Assembly: GCA_900757495.1 (NCBI GenBank)
Contig: CAAENX010000014.1
Location: 124,001-188,000, forward strand
DNA: 64,000 bases
Origin: an uncultured Collinsella sp.
GTDB taxonomy: Bacteria > Actinomycetota > Coriobacteriia > Coriobacteriales > Coriobacteriaceae
Direction of reading: 5' to 3'
In this document: piece after piece, positions 1 through 8,874 of the stretch
How the letters are laid out: the number at the start of each line of letters is the position of its first letter
How positions within the stretch are numbered: position 1 is the stretch's first letter
Translations under genes and position numbers: made by a program
Notes under the pieces: model-generated
Database searches by the model: none
What the model saw: the letters and a program-made list of their open reading frames with translations, nothing else
What the model was told of the DNA's origin: nothing

Positions 1-2
1 CG

Positions 3-1106
3 TTGATTGTATTTTCGAGATGGCTGTTTCTTGTTGTCATACAGCGATTTGATTCAGCCTCTATGTTATATGCGCCTTCTAATTCTTGCGGCGCGGAACC
101 AGAGTCCGATCATAGGCCTTCGATTTCCATCTTGATGGTCTTGACTGTTGTCGTTTTTTGCTTGACGATGGCGCTCGCTGTCCATGTGTTGAGTCATCCT
201 GCTTTTTTGATGGGTGTTGACCGTGTTTTTTATACACAGCGCTATTTGACGGGGATCTGGGGACAAATTTCCGGCTATTTGAATTTCTTGATACTAATTC
301 CTGCTTTGAGTATACGAAACAATAAGAGTAAGCTCGGTATTTTTACCGTCGCACTTTATTTAGTCACACTTGTATGTTCCGGCGTTAAATTTGGTGGCCT
401 GTTTACCGTTCTTTGCTCGATTGTTCTAGTGTACTTCGACAAGATATGCAGCATGAACAAAAATAGGCTCCGGAAGTATTTGTTTGGAATGCTAGCGGTG
501 TTTTGCGCCCTTATTGTAGTTACCGTGACCGTGCAGGGTACTTATTCTGATGAGAGCCCTTTGGACTATCTTGCTGATAGGACTGCGCAGCAGGGCGAAT
601 TGTGGTGGAAGACGGTCTCTCTATATGGTTTTGAATCGCATTTTGAACAGGTGCCATGCGAGCTTTCTGCTTTAACGCTCAATGCGGATGTTTCTGATTC
701 TGTCGGTGCCAACTACGGCATCTATAACATCATGTATAAAACGGTGCCTTCGGTTCAGGTCGATAGGTATTTGGCAGGTGGGGCCCGTTACACAGAGGCG
801 GGATATGCTACGGCTCTGTATTGTCTGGGTCCTGTTGGACCGTTGCTATTTTCAGTTGTGATGGGCATTGCTGCGGCTTTCCTCCAGAACCTTCTTCTGA
901 TGGCAATTTCTCATGTGTGGTTGATTCAGTCTTGCCTTTTATTCCGATTCTATAACCTACTGCAGACGGGTATCAGCATGTGCGTCTTTGGACAGCTATT
1001 CACCCCGATGTCCATCGCTTCTGCCTTAATAATTCTTCTTATGTACTTAATTGAGGCAAAAGAAAGAATTGTCAGTGCCAAAAGTGCCGTCAATTATCGT
1101 TTCTGA
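3..1106 (+). CDS. Wzy-like oligosaccharide repeat-unit polymerase (5' partial)
   Basis: A strongly hydrophobic protein with about eight to ten membrane segments and a soluble central loop (roughly residues 180-265). That pattern is typical of O-antigen/capsule repeat-unit polymerases, which join lipid-linked oligosaccharide units on the outer face of the membrane. The frame is open to the left edge with only a TTG at position 3, so the true start probably lies upstream; an internal ATG at 63 is possible. It precedes a glycosyltransferase, a flippase and nonulosonate genes, which supports the polymerase reading. Wzy proteins have little sequence conservation, so this rests on topology and context. 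The coding sequence is AT-rich compared with the sugar genes downstream, as is common for strain-variable surface loci. Confidence 0.65.
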   Translation: MIVFSRWLFLVVIQRFDSASMLYAPSNSCGAEPESDHRPSISILMVLTVVVFCLTMALAVHVLSHPAFLMGVDRVFYTQRYLTGIWGQISGYLNFLILIPALSIRNNKSKLGIFTVALYLVTLVCSGVKFGGLFTVLCSIVLVYFDKICSMNKNRLRKYLFGMLAVFCALIVVTVTVQGTYSDESPLDYLADRTAQQGELWWKTVSLYGFESHFEQVPCELSALTLNADVSDSVGANYGIYNIMYKTVPSVQVDRYLAGGARYTEAGYATALYCLGPVGPLLFSVVMGIAAAFLQNLLLMAISHVWLIQSCLLFRFYNLLQTGISMCVFGQLFTPMSIASALIILLMYLIEAKERIVSAKSAVNYRF

Positions 1107-1158
1107 TCTCTTGCGGTTGTCGAGTCCATTTTGAATCCATATATTACTGGAGTAATTC

Positions 1159-2166
1159 ATGAGTACTGATATATTTATCTGTCACACTGCATATCACTTG
1201 CTTATCGCTCTTTCAAAAGTTCTGAGCAATTCAAATGGCTCGCGCAAGAATTCGATAGCATATGATTTGATGCTTATGGATACTATTCCAAATTGCTCGA
1301 AGCTCGCCGAGAAGATTAATAAAACGAACCTATTTAAAACTGTGATGCTTGAAGGTTCGGATCACTCTTTCGCCTCGTCTTCTTATTTCAAAACAGCCTT
1401 GGAGCTGTTGTTTCGTGGGAAACGCTATTCTAGGCTTGTCGATGCTCTGCGAGAGTATGATGACATATATGTTTTCAACGATGTGACAGAAGTTGGGTGC
1501 GTTTTAAATGAGGCACGAATCAAATATCATTTAATTGAAGACGGATTGAACTGCTTTAAACTTTTTGATCAAAACAATACTTCTGTTGGTGTGGCCTCTT
1601 TTCGCCAAATCACTAATATTTTTCTGCATCTTCCGTCGCATATGGCAGAGTCCGATTATTGTCTAGACCTGGAAATTAATGACGCTAGCAGTTTATCGAC
1701 AACTATAAATAAAAAGTTGATTGAATTACCGCGGACAAAGCTATTCTCTCGACTTGATGAAGACGCTGTCGCCCATATTCAATCGATTTTTTCATGTCCG
1801 GATTCCGCTTGTCTTAATGAGGCGTCTCTTGTTTTAACAACACCTTTTTGTGAGCTTGGCTTCTCTTCAGCTGAGCAGAAAACTTATTACGCTAAGGTTC
1901 TATCGCGACTTCCGCCGCAAAGCTGTTTTATTAAGCCTCATCCTCGCGATTTTTTTGATTATACGCAGTTGGTTAGTCGTGAGCGCATTATCGATCGAAC
2001 TATTCCGATTGAGGCGTTATTTCTTGGCGGAAATATTCATTTGCAGGCGGTTATTTCATATATGTCTACTGCTGTCCAGTCTTGTCCAGCAGTGCAAAAG
2101 ATTATTACTAAGCCTGGCCTTTTAATACCTGGAATTGAAAACTGGAATATTGAGATTGGCGATTAG
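1159..2166 (+). CDS. Sialyltransferase-like glycosyltransferase (GT52/GT38-like)
   Basis: A 335-residue soluble protein, ATG start preceded by GGAG. Three motifs shared by bacterial sialyltransferases of families GT38, GT52 and GT80 appear in the expected order: an acidic-acidic-Gly motif (LIEDGLNCF, about residue 130), a His-Pro motif (IKPHPRDFF, about residue 255) and a Ser/Thr-rich stretch (SYMSTAVQS, about residue 300). In those families the motifs bind CMP and the nonulosonate donor. The CMP-nonulosonate synthetase and NeuB homologue 1.4 kb downstream would supply such a donor, so a nonulosonate transferase acting in the cytoplasm is the best inference. The acceptor and linkage cannot be told. 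A polyol-phosphate or other GT-B transferase is the main alternative. The stop is followed immediately by the flippase gene. Confidence 0.62.
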   Translation: MSTDIFICHTAYHLLIALSKVLSNSNGSRKNSIAYDLMLMDTIPNCSKLAEKINKTNLFKTVMLEGSDHSFASSSYFKTALELLFRGKRYSRLVDALREYDDIYVFNDVTEVGCVLNEARIKYHLIEDGLNCFKLFDQNNTSVGVASFRQITNIFLHLPSHMAESDYCLDLEINDASSLSTTINKKLIELPRTKLFSRLDEDAVAHIQSIFSCPDSACLNEASLVLTTPFCELGFSSAEQKTYYAKVLSRLPPQSCFIKPHPRDFFDYTQLVSRERIIDRTIPIEALFLGGNIHLQAVISYMSTAVQSCPAVQKIITKPGLLIPGIENWNIEIGD

Positions 2167-2169
2167 TTG

Positions 2170-3564
2170 ATGAATCGACGAATTTCTGAAAATAAAATGG
2201 CAATATATAACATAGCTAGCACCGTACTTGTTGCCGGTATTAATTTCCTTACCATTCCAATATTTACTAGGATTCTCGATACTGACGGTTTTGGAATTGT
2301 CAATATCTACACAGCGTGGGTTCAGATTTGCACCATTTTCGTCGGAATGAAGGCGGACGGATCCATTGGCAGCGCTCATGCGAATCTTAAAAATGACGAA
2401 CAGGATGATTATCAGCTTAGTTGTCTGACGATGGGGCTCTTGTCCTTTGTTATTATCCTCGGACTTTGCTTGTCGTTTATTAAGCCTCTGTCGTTGATGC
2501 TCAGCATGGATGGTCTGCTCATTATCGCAATGGTCCTCCAAAGTTTCGGTGCACTTGTAATCGCTCTGTTTAGCATGCGATTTATTTTTCGTAAGGAGCC
2601 GCAGAAGAATTTCGCTTTATCCGTGGGCGTTGCAATCTCGACGACAGCAGTTTCAGTAGTGCTTATCTTGTCAGGAGCCTTCGGCGTCAATGCCTATCTT
2701 GGCAGGGTACTCGGTCTTTCATTGCCTAATTTAATAATAGGAATTTGTCTCTTCTTTGTCTTAGTTCGAAAAGGCGCATCTGTGAGGATTCGTTACTGGG
2801 CGTTTTGTCTGTCACTTACCCTGCCCTTGATTTTCCATGGATTATCTCAGCTGCTCCTCGCTCAAACTGGAAAGATAGCAATCCAGCAGGTGCAGGGTAA
2901 TTCTGCCGCAGGTGTATACAGCATCGCGGTTACTGTCGTGAGTCTTCTTAACGCCATTTACAATGCGCTGAACAATGCTTTCGTGCCGTTCATGTATGAC
3001 GACCTCGCGGGAAAGACTTCGGAAGACAAGAAGCTGTCGCATTTCAGGAATTACTTTAGCCTGTTTACTCTGGGCACCTGCGCTTTTGCGCTTATGTCCC
3101 CCGAGGTTCTAAAGATTCTTTCGACCGAGTCCTATTGGGAAGCAACTCGCCTCCTCCCTCCTCTTGTTCTAGGGCAATATTGCGTCTTTTTGTATAGCTT
3201 CCCAGTCAACTATGAGTTCTACAAGATGCAGACTCGTTCCATTGCCGTTGGAACCATGGCTGCTGCCGTTTTGAACGTTGCAGTATGCGTACTTGTTGTT
3301 CCCGCTTTTGGGATGGATGGCGCCGCCTGTGCATCCGCTATCGCATATCTCTTCCTTTTTATCTTTCATTTCCTGATAGCTAGATTCTTGCTTGGGGACA
3401 GGAATTACCCCACAAATTGGTTTGCCTTTGGTCTTTTCGCTGTATTTTTCGCGTGTTTAACGTGTTACCTGGCCGATGGGATTCCGTTTGTCAGATGGCT
3501 GATCGGGTTTATCTGCCTCGCGTTTGCGATCTCGCGGATAGTCAAGTCTCGCTCAATTTTTTAG
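2170..3564 (+). CDS. wzx: Wzx-like polysaccharide flippase (MOP superfamily)
   Basis: A 464-residue integral membrane protein with about 12 hydrophobic segments and a family-typical opening (MAIYNIASTVLVAGINFLTI, then PIFTRILDTDGFGIVNIY), as in polysaccharide exporters of the MOP/PST group. It would flip undecaprenyl-linked repeat units across the membrane for the polymerase encoded just upstream. A TTG at 2167 directly precedes the ATG at 2170; the ATG is preferred. It follows the transferase stop (2164-2166) with no gap, which suggests translational coupling. Length is normal for Wzx. Like its two upstream neighbours it is AT-rich. Confidence 0.85.
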   Translation: MNRRISENKMAIYNIASTVLVAGINFLTIPIFTRILDTDGFGIVNIYTAWVQICTIFVGMKADGSIGSAHANLKNDEQDDYQLSCLTMGLLSFVIILGLCLSFIKPLSLMLSMDGLLIIAMVLQSFGALVIALFSMRFIFRKEPQKNFALSVGVAISTTAVSVVLILSGAFGVNAYLGRVLGLSLPNLIIGICLFFVLVRKGASVRIRYWAFCLSLTLPLIFHGLSQLLLAQTGKIAIQQVQGNSAAGVYSIAVTVVSLLNAIYNALNNAFVPFMYDDLAGKTSEDKKLSHFRNYFSLFTLGTCAFALMSPEVLKILSTESYWEATRLLPPLVLGQYCVFLYSFPVNYEFYKMQTRSIAVGTMAAAVLNVAVCVLVVPAFGMDGAACASAIAYLFLFIFHFLIARFLLGDRNYPTNWFAFGLFAVFFACLTCYLADGIPFVRWLIGFICLAFAISRIVKSRSIF

Positions 3565-3588
3565 ACATACCAGTTAGGAGATTTATTA

Positions 3589-5202
3589 ATGGTAGTTGTC
3601 GCTGTAATTCCGGCCCGCGCCGGCTCAAGGGGTATCCCCAACAAGAACATCCGACTCGTCGGTGGGCACCCGCTCGTTTACTACGCGATTCGCAATGCGC
3701 TTACCTCGGCTAATATCACCCGTGTCGTCGTAACTACTGACTCCGATGCCGTTCGCATTATCGCGCAGCAGATGGGTGCGGAAGTCCACTGGCGTGATGC
3801 CGCTCTCTGTGCGGACGACGTTACACTCGACTCTGTTATCGCAGACGCTGTGCCTTCCGATGTCGAATGGGACTATGTCGTGACTATGCAGCCGACCTCC
3901 CCGACGTTGTCCGTTGAGACGCTCGATGCCGCGATCGGCAAGGCCGTCGAGGAGGGCCTGGACACACTGATTTCCGTCGTGAACGAACCCCGTCTCTCGT
4001 GGGGCAAGAATGAGGACGGCACAGTTCACCCGAACTATGCCGCACGCCTAAATCGCCAATGGCTCCCTGCCGATTACGCCGAAACAGGTGCTTTCGTGGT
4101 ATCGCGCGCTTCTGTCGTGACCCCAGAGACCCGAATCGGAGAGAATGTCGGTGTCTTTGAGGTCCCTGCCTCCGAGGGTATCGACGTCGACACGTTCGAT
4201 GATCTTCGCTGTGTTGCGGCCCATCTAGACCGTGAGAAGGTTGCCATTTACGTCAACGGTAACAACAAGCGCGGTATCGGCCACATCTACCGCGCCCTCG
4301 AGATGGCTGACGAGTTCTACACCAAGCCCGATATCTACTTCGACGTCAACCAGACCGATCCGAAGGTCTTTGGGGGGACTACCCACAATCTCATCGGCGT
4401 CGACGGAATCGCCGACCTTTTCGATCGCTGCAAGGGCAAGCGCTACACCCTGTTCATCAATGACATCCTTACGACTTCGATCGACTACATGATCGGCCTG
4501 AGGTCGGTCGTCCCTGAGGCCAAGATCGTCAATTTCGAGGACGACGGCGAGGGTATCCTCAAGGCGGACCTCGTGTTCAACGCGCTCTACCACGATGACG
4601 AGCTTCCGCAGGTCAGGGCGGGGGAGCGATACTACATATCGGCGAAGACATTCCTCTTCTACAAACCCATCGAGGTCAAGCCCGAGGTCGAGCGCGTGTT
4701 CATCTCCTTCGGCGGCGCCGACCCCCAGAACTACTCCGACAGACTGCTCGCCATCATCGCGAGCGATCCCGAGCGCTACTCCAGGTACCACTTCACCGTC
4801 GTGCTTGGCAGGGCGAAGCTCAATGTTCCCGAGCTCCTCGCGTACAACGAGTGGCTCGATAACGTGGACGTTCTCTACGACGTGGCGAATATGCCCGAGA
4901 TCATGAGCGGCTGCGACATCGCGGTGACCTCGCGAGGGAGGACCGGCTACGAGCTTGCAATCCTGGGCATCCCGTCAATCGCCATGGCCCAGAACCGCCG
5001 CGAGGAGAAGCACGGCTTCGTCTGCAACGAGAACGGCTTTACCTACCTCGGCCTTAATCCGCCCGACGAGATCATCAAGTCCAACCTCGATATGTACCTC
5101 GGGCTTTCCGTGGAGGCGCGCCAGAGGTTCCAGGACATGCTTCTCTCGCACGACCTGCGCAACGGGCGCAGGCGCGTAATGAGTCTTATCAACAGCCTAT
5201 AG
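3589..5202 (+). CDS. Fusion: CMP-nonulosonate (acylneuraminate) synthetase plus PseG-like domain
   Basis: A 537-residue two-domain protein. Residues 1 to about 225 are a NeuA/PseF-type cytidylyltransferase with the nucleotide-binding opening VVAVIPARAGSRGIPNKN, which activates a nonulosonic acid with CTP. Residues from about 230 on resemble PseG, the UDP-sugar hydrolase of pseudaminic acid synthesis, with a GIGH motif holding the family's catalytic His (KRGIGHIYRALEMAD), the segment ISFGGADPQNYSDRLL and a C-terminal MSGCDIAVTSRGRTGYE-type loop. The fusion suggests a pseudaminic or legionaminic-type sugar rather than plain N-acetylneuraminate, but the C-terminal domain could be another UDP-sugar hydrolase or transferase. 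ATG start with TAGGAG 9 bases upstream. It is notably GC-rich after the AT-rich flippase gene and is followed by neuB after 16 bases. Confidence 0.82.
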   Translation: MVVVAVIPARAGSRGIPNKNIRLVGGHPLVYYAIRNALTSANITRVVVTTDSDAVRIIAQQMGAEVHWRDAALCADDVTLDSVIADAVPSDVEWDYVVTMQPTSPTLSVETLDAAIGKAVEEGLDTLISVVNEPRLSWGKNEDGTVHPNYAARLNRQWLPADYAETGAFVVSRASVVTPETRIGENVGVFEVPASEGIDVDTFDDLRCVAAHLDREKVAIYVNGNNKRGIGHIYRALEMADEFYTKPDIYFDVNQTDPKVFGGTTHNLIGVDGIADLFDRCKGKRYTLFINDILTTSIDYMIGLRSVVPEAKIVNFEDDGEGILKADLVFNALYHDDELPQVRAGERYYISAKTFLFYKPIEVKPEVERVFISFGGADPQNYSDRLLAIIASDPERYSRYHFTVVLGRAKLNVPELLAYNEWLDNVDVLYDVANMPEIMSGCDIAVTSRGRTGYELAILGIPSIAMAQNRREEKHGFVCNENGFTYLGLNPPDEIIKSNLDMYLGLSVEARQRFQDMLLSHDLRNGRRRVMSLINSL

Positions 5203-5218
5203 AAAGGGGCTTTAGAAA

Positions 5219-6262
5219 ATGAGGACCACAACTCCGTATCTGATCGCCGAGATGGGTGTCAACTTCTACGACACCGCCAAGGCCGAGGGGATTACCCCTC
5301 TCGAGGCAGCCAAGCGCTACATCGACGGTGCGGCCGAGGCGGGCTGCGACTGCGCTAAGTTCCAGTCTTACAAGGCGGGTACCATCGTCTCCAAGAATTC
5401 TCCCGCCTACTGGGACCTCACCAAGGAGCCGACCAAGACGCAGTACGACCTCTTCAAAAAGCACGACTCCTTCGGGGAGGCGGAGTTCGCCGAGCTCTGC
5501 GAGTACACCCATTCGAGGGGCATGGACTTCACCTCGACTCCGTTCGACTACGCCAGTGCAGACTACCTGGAGCAGTACGTCGATTTCTACAAGATCTCTT
5601 CCTCCGATGCGTCGAATCTGCCCTTCATCGAGCATATCGGCGCCAAGGGTAAGCCTGTCGTCATCAGCGTTGGCGCGAGCTACCTCTCCGAGGCGGACGA
5701 GGCGATTCGTGCCCTCAAGCGCTCGGGCTGCAAGGACATCACAGTCCTGCACTGCGTGCTCAGCTATCCCACCTGCCCTGATGACGCAAACCTCCGCGTC
5801 ATCGAGACGCTGAAACGCACGTTTCCGGACCTCAAGGTCGGCTATTCGGACCATGTCGCGCCCGATGTCTCGATGCAGACCCTCTCGACGGCATACCTCC
5901 TCGGTGCTCAGGTCATCGAGAAGCACTTTACGCTGGACAAGACGCTCCCCGGCAACGACCACTACCACTCCGGCGACGTTGAGGACTTCAAGCGCGCCGT
6001 CGAGAACTTCCGCTTCATCGATAGGATTTTGGGATCTGCAGAAAAGACGGTTCTCCCTTGCGAGGAAACGCCTCGTCGTGAGGCAAGGCGATCGCTCGTG
6101 CTGACGCGCGACATGATGGCCGGCGAGGTCATTGCCAAGGAGGACCTGATGCCTAAGCGCCCTGGCACGGGTATTGCTCCGACTTACGCCGATGTGGTTA
6201 TTGGCCGCGCGGTAAAGGGCGATCTTGCTGAAGACACTATCTTGACTTGGGAAATGATTTAG
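5219..6262 (+). CDS. neuB: NeuB-family nonulosonate synthase
   Basis: A 347-residue protein of the N-acetylneuraminate/pseudaminate/legionaminate synthase family. It condenses PEP with a C6 amino sugar to give a nine-carbon acid. It has the TIM-barrel opening PYLIAEMGVNF, the segment CDCAKFQSYKA, the STPFD motif (about residue 102), a KISSSDASNLPFI strand (KIPSxE..N in other members), YSDHV and an IEKHFTLDK motif, and a short C-terminal SAF-like (antifreeze-like) segment holding KRPGTGI. The start has AAAGGGG upstream. It pairs with the preceding CMP-synthetase gene. Which nonulosonate it makes cannot be decided here. No NeuC, PseB, PseC or PseH gene lies downstream, so those steps must be encoded elsewhere, perhaps left of the window. 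Confidence 0.9.
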   Translation: MRTTTPYLIAEMGVNFYDTAKAEGITPLEAAKRYIDGAAEAGCDCAKFQSYKAGTIVSKNSPAYWDLTKEPTKTQYDLFKKHDSFGEAEFAELCEYTHSRGMDFTSTPFDYASADYLEQYVDFYKISSSDASNLPFIEHIGAKGKPVVISVGASYLSEADEAIRALKRSGCKDITVLHCVLSYPTCPDDANLRVIETLKRTFPDLKVGYSDHVAPDVSMQTLSTAYLLGAQVIEKHFTLDKTLPGNDHYHSGDVEDFKRAVENFRFIDRILGSAEKTVLPCEETPRREARRSLVLTRDMMAGEVIAKEDLMPKRPGTGIAPTYADVVIGRAVKGDLAEDTILTWEMI

Positions 6263-6268
6263 TTTTGA

Positions 6269-6299
6269 CCCCGCAGTCCTGATGGATTGTGGGGTATTC
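6269..6299 (+). terminator. Likely terminator of the surface-glycan operon
   Basis: A 7-bp stem (CCCCGCA with TGTGGGG, one G-U pair) with a short inner CC/GG pairing, followed by TATTCTTT, lies just after the neuB stop. It marks the end of the glycan locus and the start of the accessory island. Confidence 0.5.
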
Positions 6300-6316
6300 T
6301 TTGAGGGGCCGATTCT

Positions 6317-7483
6317 ATGTCCAAGAAGACCGACTCGCGTTCTTCCAACGCACTTGCTTCTCTCGCTTATCTCGAGGCGGCAATTGACTCTGGAACGGAT
6401 GTAAACAAAACCGACCGATTGGGTCTTTTCATGCCATTTGTAGAAGACTCTGTTCTCCAACTCTACGGTATGAAATTCCAAATTACCGATGTGGTCGATA
6501 AGATAGTCAGTCGATGCGGTATCGGTTTACCTTCTCCTGTTGTAGAGGGTCTTCTCCGGCGGTTGGCTAAAAGTGGCTATATCAAAAGAGCTAATGGATT
6601 TTATGAGCACACATCCAAACCTATGGAAACCGCTGATGTCAGCGCTGCGTTACATAAAATAAATGGCGATCTGACCAAGCTCATCAATGACATGGTCCGA
6701 TATGCACGTAATCAAGAAAAGAAGAAGTATTCCAACAGTAAGTGCAGGAAAGACCTAATCGCTTATTTTGAGGACCATCTGGACTCCCTCTCGACAAGGG
6801 AGCTCGTGGTTAATGAAGCCGAGTGTAAAGCAACAAAATGGGTGGGAAGGTATTTATTGTGGGCAAAGCAAAATAACGAAACTAGTTTTAACGCCGCCGT
6901 TAAGCTCGTTCGAGGGCATATTGTCTATGAGGCGGCGTTTCTTCCTGGTTTTGCATCAAATACGCAGTCGCTTGAAGGTACTGTTTTGTACCTCGACAGT
7001 CCAACGGTTTGCAGGGCCTTGGGATATGGAACCGAAGAAGAGGAAAGGCTCGTAAACGAGGCCATATCGATGCTTCAACGCGCTGGTGCCGAGCTCCGAG
7101 TGTTTGATTTAACAATTGAAGAGATGACAAGAGTCTTGTCCGGCGTCGTCGATAGATGGGACGACCTTAGCCGCTTTGACAGGCCTAGCTCATATGATAT
7201 GAACCTGAGAAGAAGAGGCTACAGCAAGGCCGATGTCGTCAGAATATCAAGCGACCCATCATATGTCGTTGAAACTGAGCTGCATTTTCAAGTTGACGAG
7301 ACTCCTTCTCGTCAGTTCCTTTATGTGTATGATGAGGAAACATTGATTGAGTACCTGCAGCGTCCGGAAGGTTGCGATGCTGAGCTTGCAATTATGCACG
7401 ACGTCAATTGCATCGCGGCAATTCTTACTCTAAGAGAGAAATTGACGGCAAAATCGTTTAAAACGGCGAGATATTTTTCGTAA
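6317..7483 (+). CDS. 5' part of a frameshifted PIN-like nuclease gene
   Basis: A 388-residue frame that ends in the middle of what looks like a PIN-like domain. Residues about 35-95 look like a winged-helix region. From about residue 220 a PIN-like core begins: a hydrophobic strand ending in Asp (TVLYLDSPTVCRALGY), then an acidic helix (FDLTIEEMTRVLSG), then a third acidic site (IMHDVNCIAAILTLR). The last expected strand, reading FFVTTS, is out of frame and continues in the next frame. The stop at 7481-7483 follows a run of five T (7474-7478); one more T would join this frame to the next and give a protein of about 644 residues. PIN domains are metal-dependent RNases, often toxins or defence effectors. 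This is a family-level inference with no close relative recognised. Confidence 0.6.
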   Translation: MSKKTDSRSSNALASLAYLEAAIDSGTDVNKTDRLGLFMPFVEDSVLQLYGMKFQITDVVDKIVSRCGIGLPSPVVEGLLRRLAKSGYIKRANGFYEHTSKPMETADVSAALHKINGDLTKLINDMVRYARNQEKKKYSNSKCRKDLIAYFEDHLDSLSTRELVVNEAECKATKWVGRYLLWAKQNNETSFNAAVKLVRGHIVYEAAFLPGFASNTQSLEGTVLYLDSPTVCRALGYGTEEEERLVNEAISMLQRAGAELRVFDLTIEEMTRVLSGVVDRWDDLSRFDRPSSYDMNLRRRGYSKADVVRISSDPSYVVETELHFQVDETPSRQFLYVYDEETLIEYLQRPEGCDAELAIMHDVNCIAAILTLREKLTAKSFKTARYFS

Positions 7484-7491
7484 CGACCTCC

Positions 7492-8250
7492 ATGATGACG
7501 GTGAGACAGTCGATCAAATGGTGGAATAAGACTGAAAGTCCGACTATACTTCCGCCTATTTATTCTTTAACGAAAATGGCTAACCTAGCATGGCTGTATA
7601 GCGATCCGTCCAGTATAAAAAGGTATGGCGAAAAGGCTCTTTTGTCTGCATGCGCCGCGGCTGCAATTCCTTCGGACCATGTATGGAAGTCATTTGCGGA
7701 AAAGCTGCTCAAATACAACAAAGAAGGAAAGATATCCCGCGAGGACGCTGTTCACTATTTATACAGTATGGACACGAGAAAGGTGCTGGCGGTAAAAGAG
7801 GACTCTCGTGACGACGACCATATCGGCTCCTTTGACGCTGACGACATTATCAATGAGGCCGAAGTGGTATATAGGAGGAATATTCGGGACCAAGAAATTG
7901 ATTCAATCCGCGGAGAAAACGCGAGACTTTCTAAGGAACTTTCTGAAATTAGGACCGTCAATGAAGAGCTTCAGGGGCAAAGTAAAAGCTTGTCGGTCGA
8001 GCTGGACAGGAAGAGCGAGCGCGTCAGGACTATTGCTAAAAGAGCTGCAACGATAGCCGTTGCACTACGTGTGGTTTTCTTTACGATCCTACTCGTCGTT
8101 TGTGTGTATGCCCAATGCAAGCTTAGTATCGATACAGTTCCTGGAATATTAGTAACAATTATTCTTGAAAGTGTTTCTGTTATAGGCGCCTTACCTGCGA
8201 AGAGGCAAAAGCTTGCAGAACGGATTGAGAAAAAGCTATTCCGGAGCTAA
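7492..8250 (+). CDS. 3' part of the frameshifted PIN-like gene, with coiled coil and C-terminal membrane segments
   Basis: The frame is open upstream of its ATG, reading FFVTTS before it, and no ribosome binding site precedes the ATG. Its N-terminus (SIKWWN, then LPPIYSLTKMANLAWL) completes the PIN-like fold begun by the upstream frame, so this is best read as the distal part of one gene. Residues about 130-180 form a charged heptad-like coiled coil. Two hydrophobic segments follow (about 187-207 and 215-235), then a short basic tail. The restored protein would be a membrane-anchored PIN-like protein with its nuclease side in the cytoplasm. It could also be expressed separately by low-level frameshifting or reinitiation. 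Confidence 0.55.
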   Translation: MMTVRQSIKWWNKTESPTILPPIYSLTKMANLAWLYSDPSSIKRYGEKALLSACAAAAIPSDHVWKSFAEKLLKYNKEGKISREDAVHYLYSMDTRKVLAVKEDSRDDDHIGSFDADDIINEAEVVYRRNIRDQEIDSIRGENARLSKELSEIRTVNEELQGQSKSLSVELDRKSERVRTIAKRAATIAVALRVVFFTILLVVCVYAQCKLSIDTVPGILVTIILESVSVIGALPAKRQKLAERIEKKLFRS

Positions 8251-8394
8251 ACAGCTTGGCTCCGTCAGACTTGATTTGGCGCACTGAGAGTTCAATAACT
8301 CTAGAATGGTTGGAGCGCCGCGAGGCGTTCATTGGTGTTTGATGGCGCGACAATCATGTTGGTAAACTTCGCCCGTGCACGACAAAGGCGCCCG

Positions 8395-8640
8395 GCCCAA
8401 CATGGCTGGGCAGAATTGACCTTTCAGCAAGTTCATGCACGCTGAGATCGACTTCCCCGGCGCCCGTGACGAGCCATCTCGTGTGCTAGCCGCTGTGGTA
8501 GGTCTCCCGGCCCGCCGCCCTCTCGTAGCGCGTTCGGCCCTGACAAGCTCGGACGCCTCCTCGTCGAGCAGCGCGTCGAGCGACCCCTCGTCTACCGATG
8601 CGATGTTTGCAGACGCGGCCCGTGCCCCCTTTCGTCGGTG
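8395..8640 (-). mobile_element. Decayed IS256-family transposase N-terminus
   Basis: On the minus strand, translation of about 8640 to 8530 gives SANIASVDEGSLDALLDEEA followed by SELVRAER, which is characteristic of the N-terminal region of actinobacterial IS256/Mutator transposases. Farther on, the family's zinc/DNA-binding region (a YERAAGRETY-like stretch) can only be followed by changing frame, so it is inactive. The rest of the transposase and the distal end are missing. It sits between the PIN-like gene and the large membrane protein gene. The gap 8251-8874 holds this remnant and the repeat at 8627-8735, and no other gene was seen. Confidence 0.7.
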
Positions 8641-8735
8641 ATTTGTTGTTTAGCCGCTAGAAATCATATGACGGGGCGCGGGCCGTGTTCCGCTATGCGG
8701 TTGTCAATTTGCGAAAGGAATTATGCGTCACCACC
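8627..8735. repeat. Direct repeat copy A (IS256-type end)
   Basis: About 109 bp nearly matching 16308-16416 in the same orientation. Shared blocks include CATATGACGG, TTCCGCTATGC and AATTTGCGAAAGGAATTAT. It abuts the start of the decayed IS256-like transposase, so it is probably that element's upstream end, including its terminal inverted repeat. Confidence 0.75.
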
Positions 8736-8874
8736 GTTTGACGAAAAACTAATAAACGATGGCTCTGCTGCACGCGCGTGGGGGTAATATCTACTCAGGC
8801 GTTCAGTGTCTGGAGCATGACGTTAATAAACTATCCCGGTTCATTTTATTGACCTGACAGATATTGGGATCGCA

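Noticed and set aside
8435..8641. Short plus-strand frame in the IS256 remnant
   Set aside because: The minus strand carries the recognisable transposase sequence; the plus frame is its complement.
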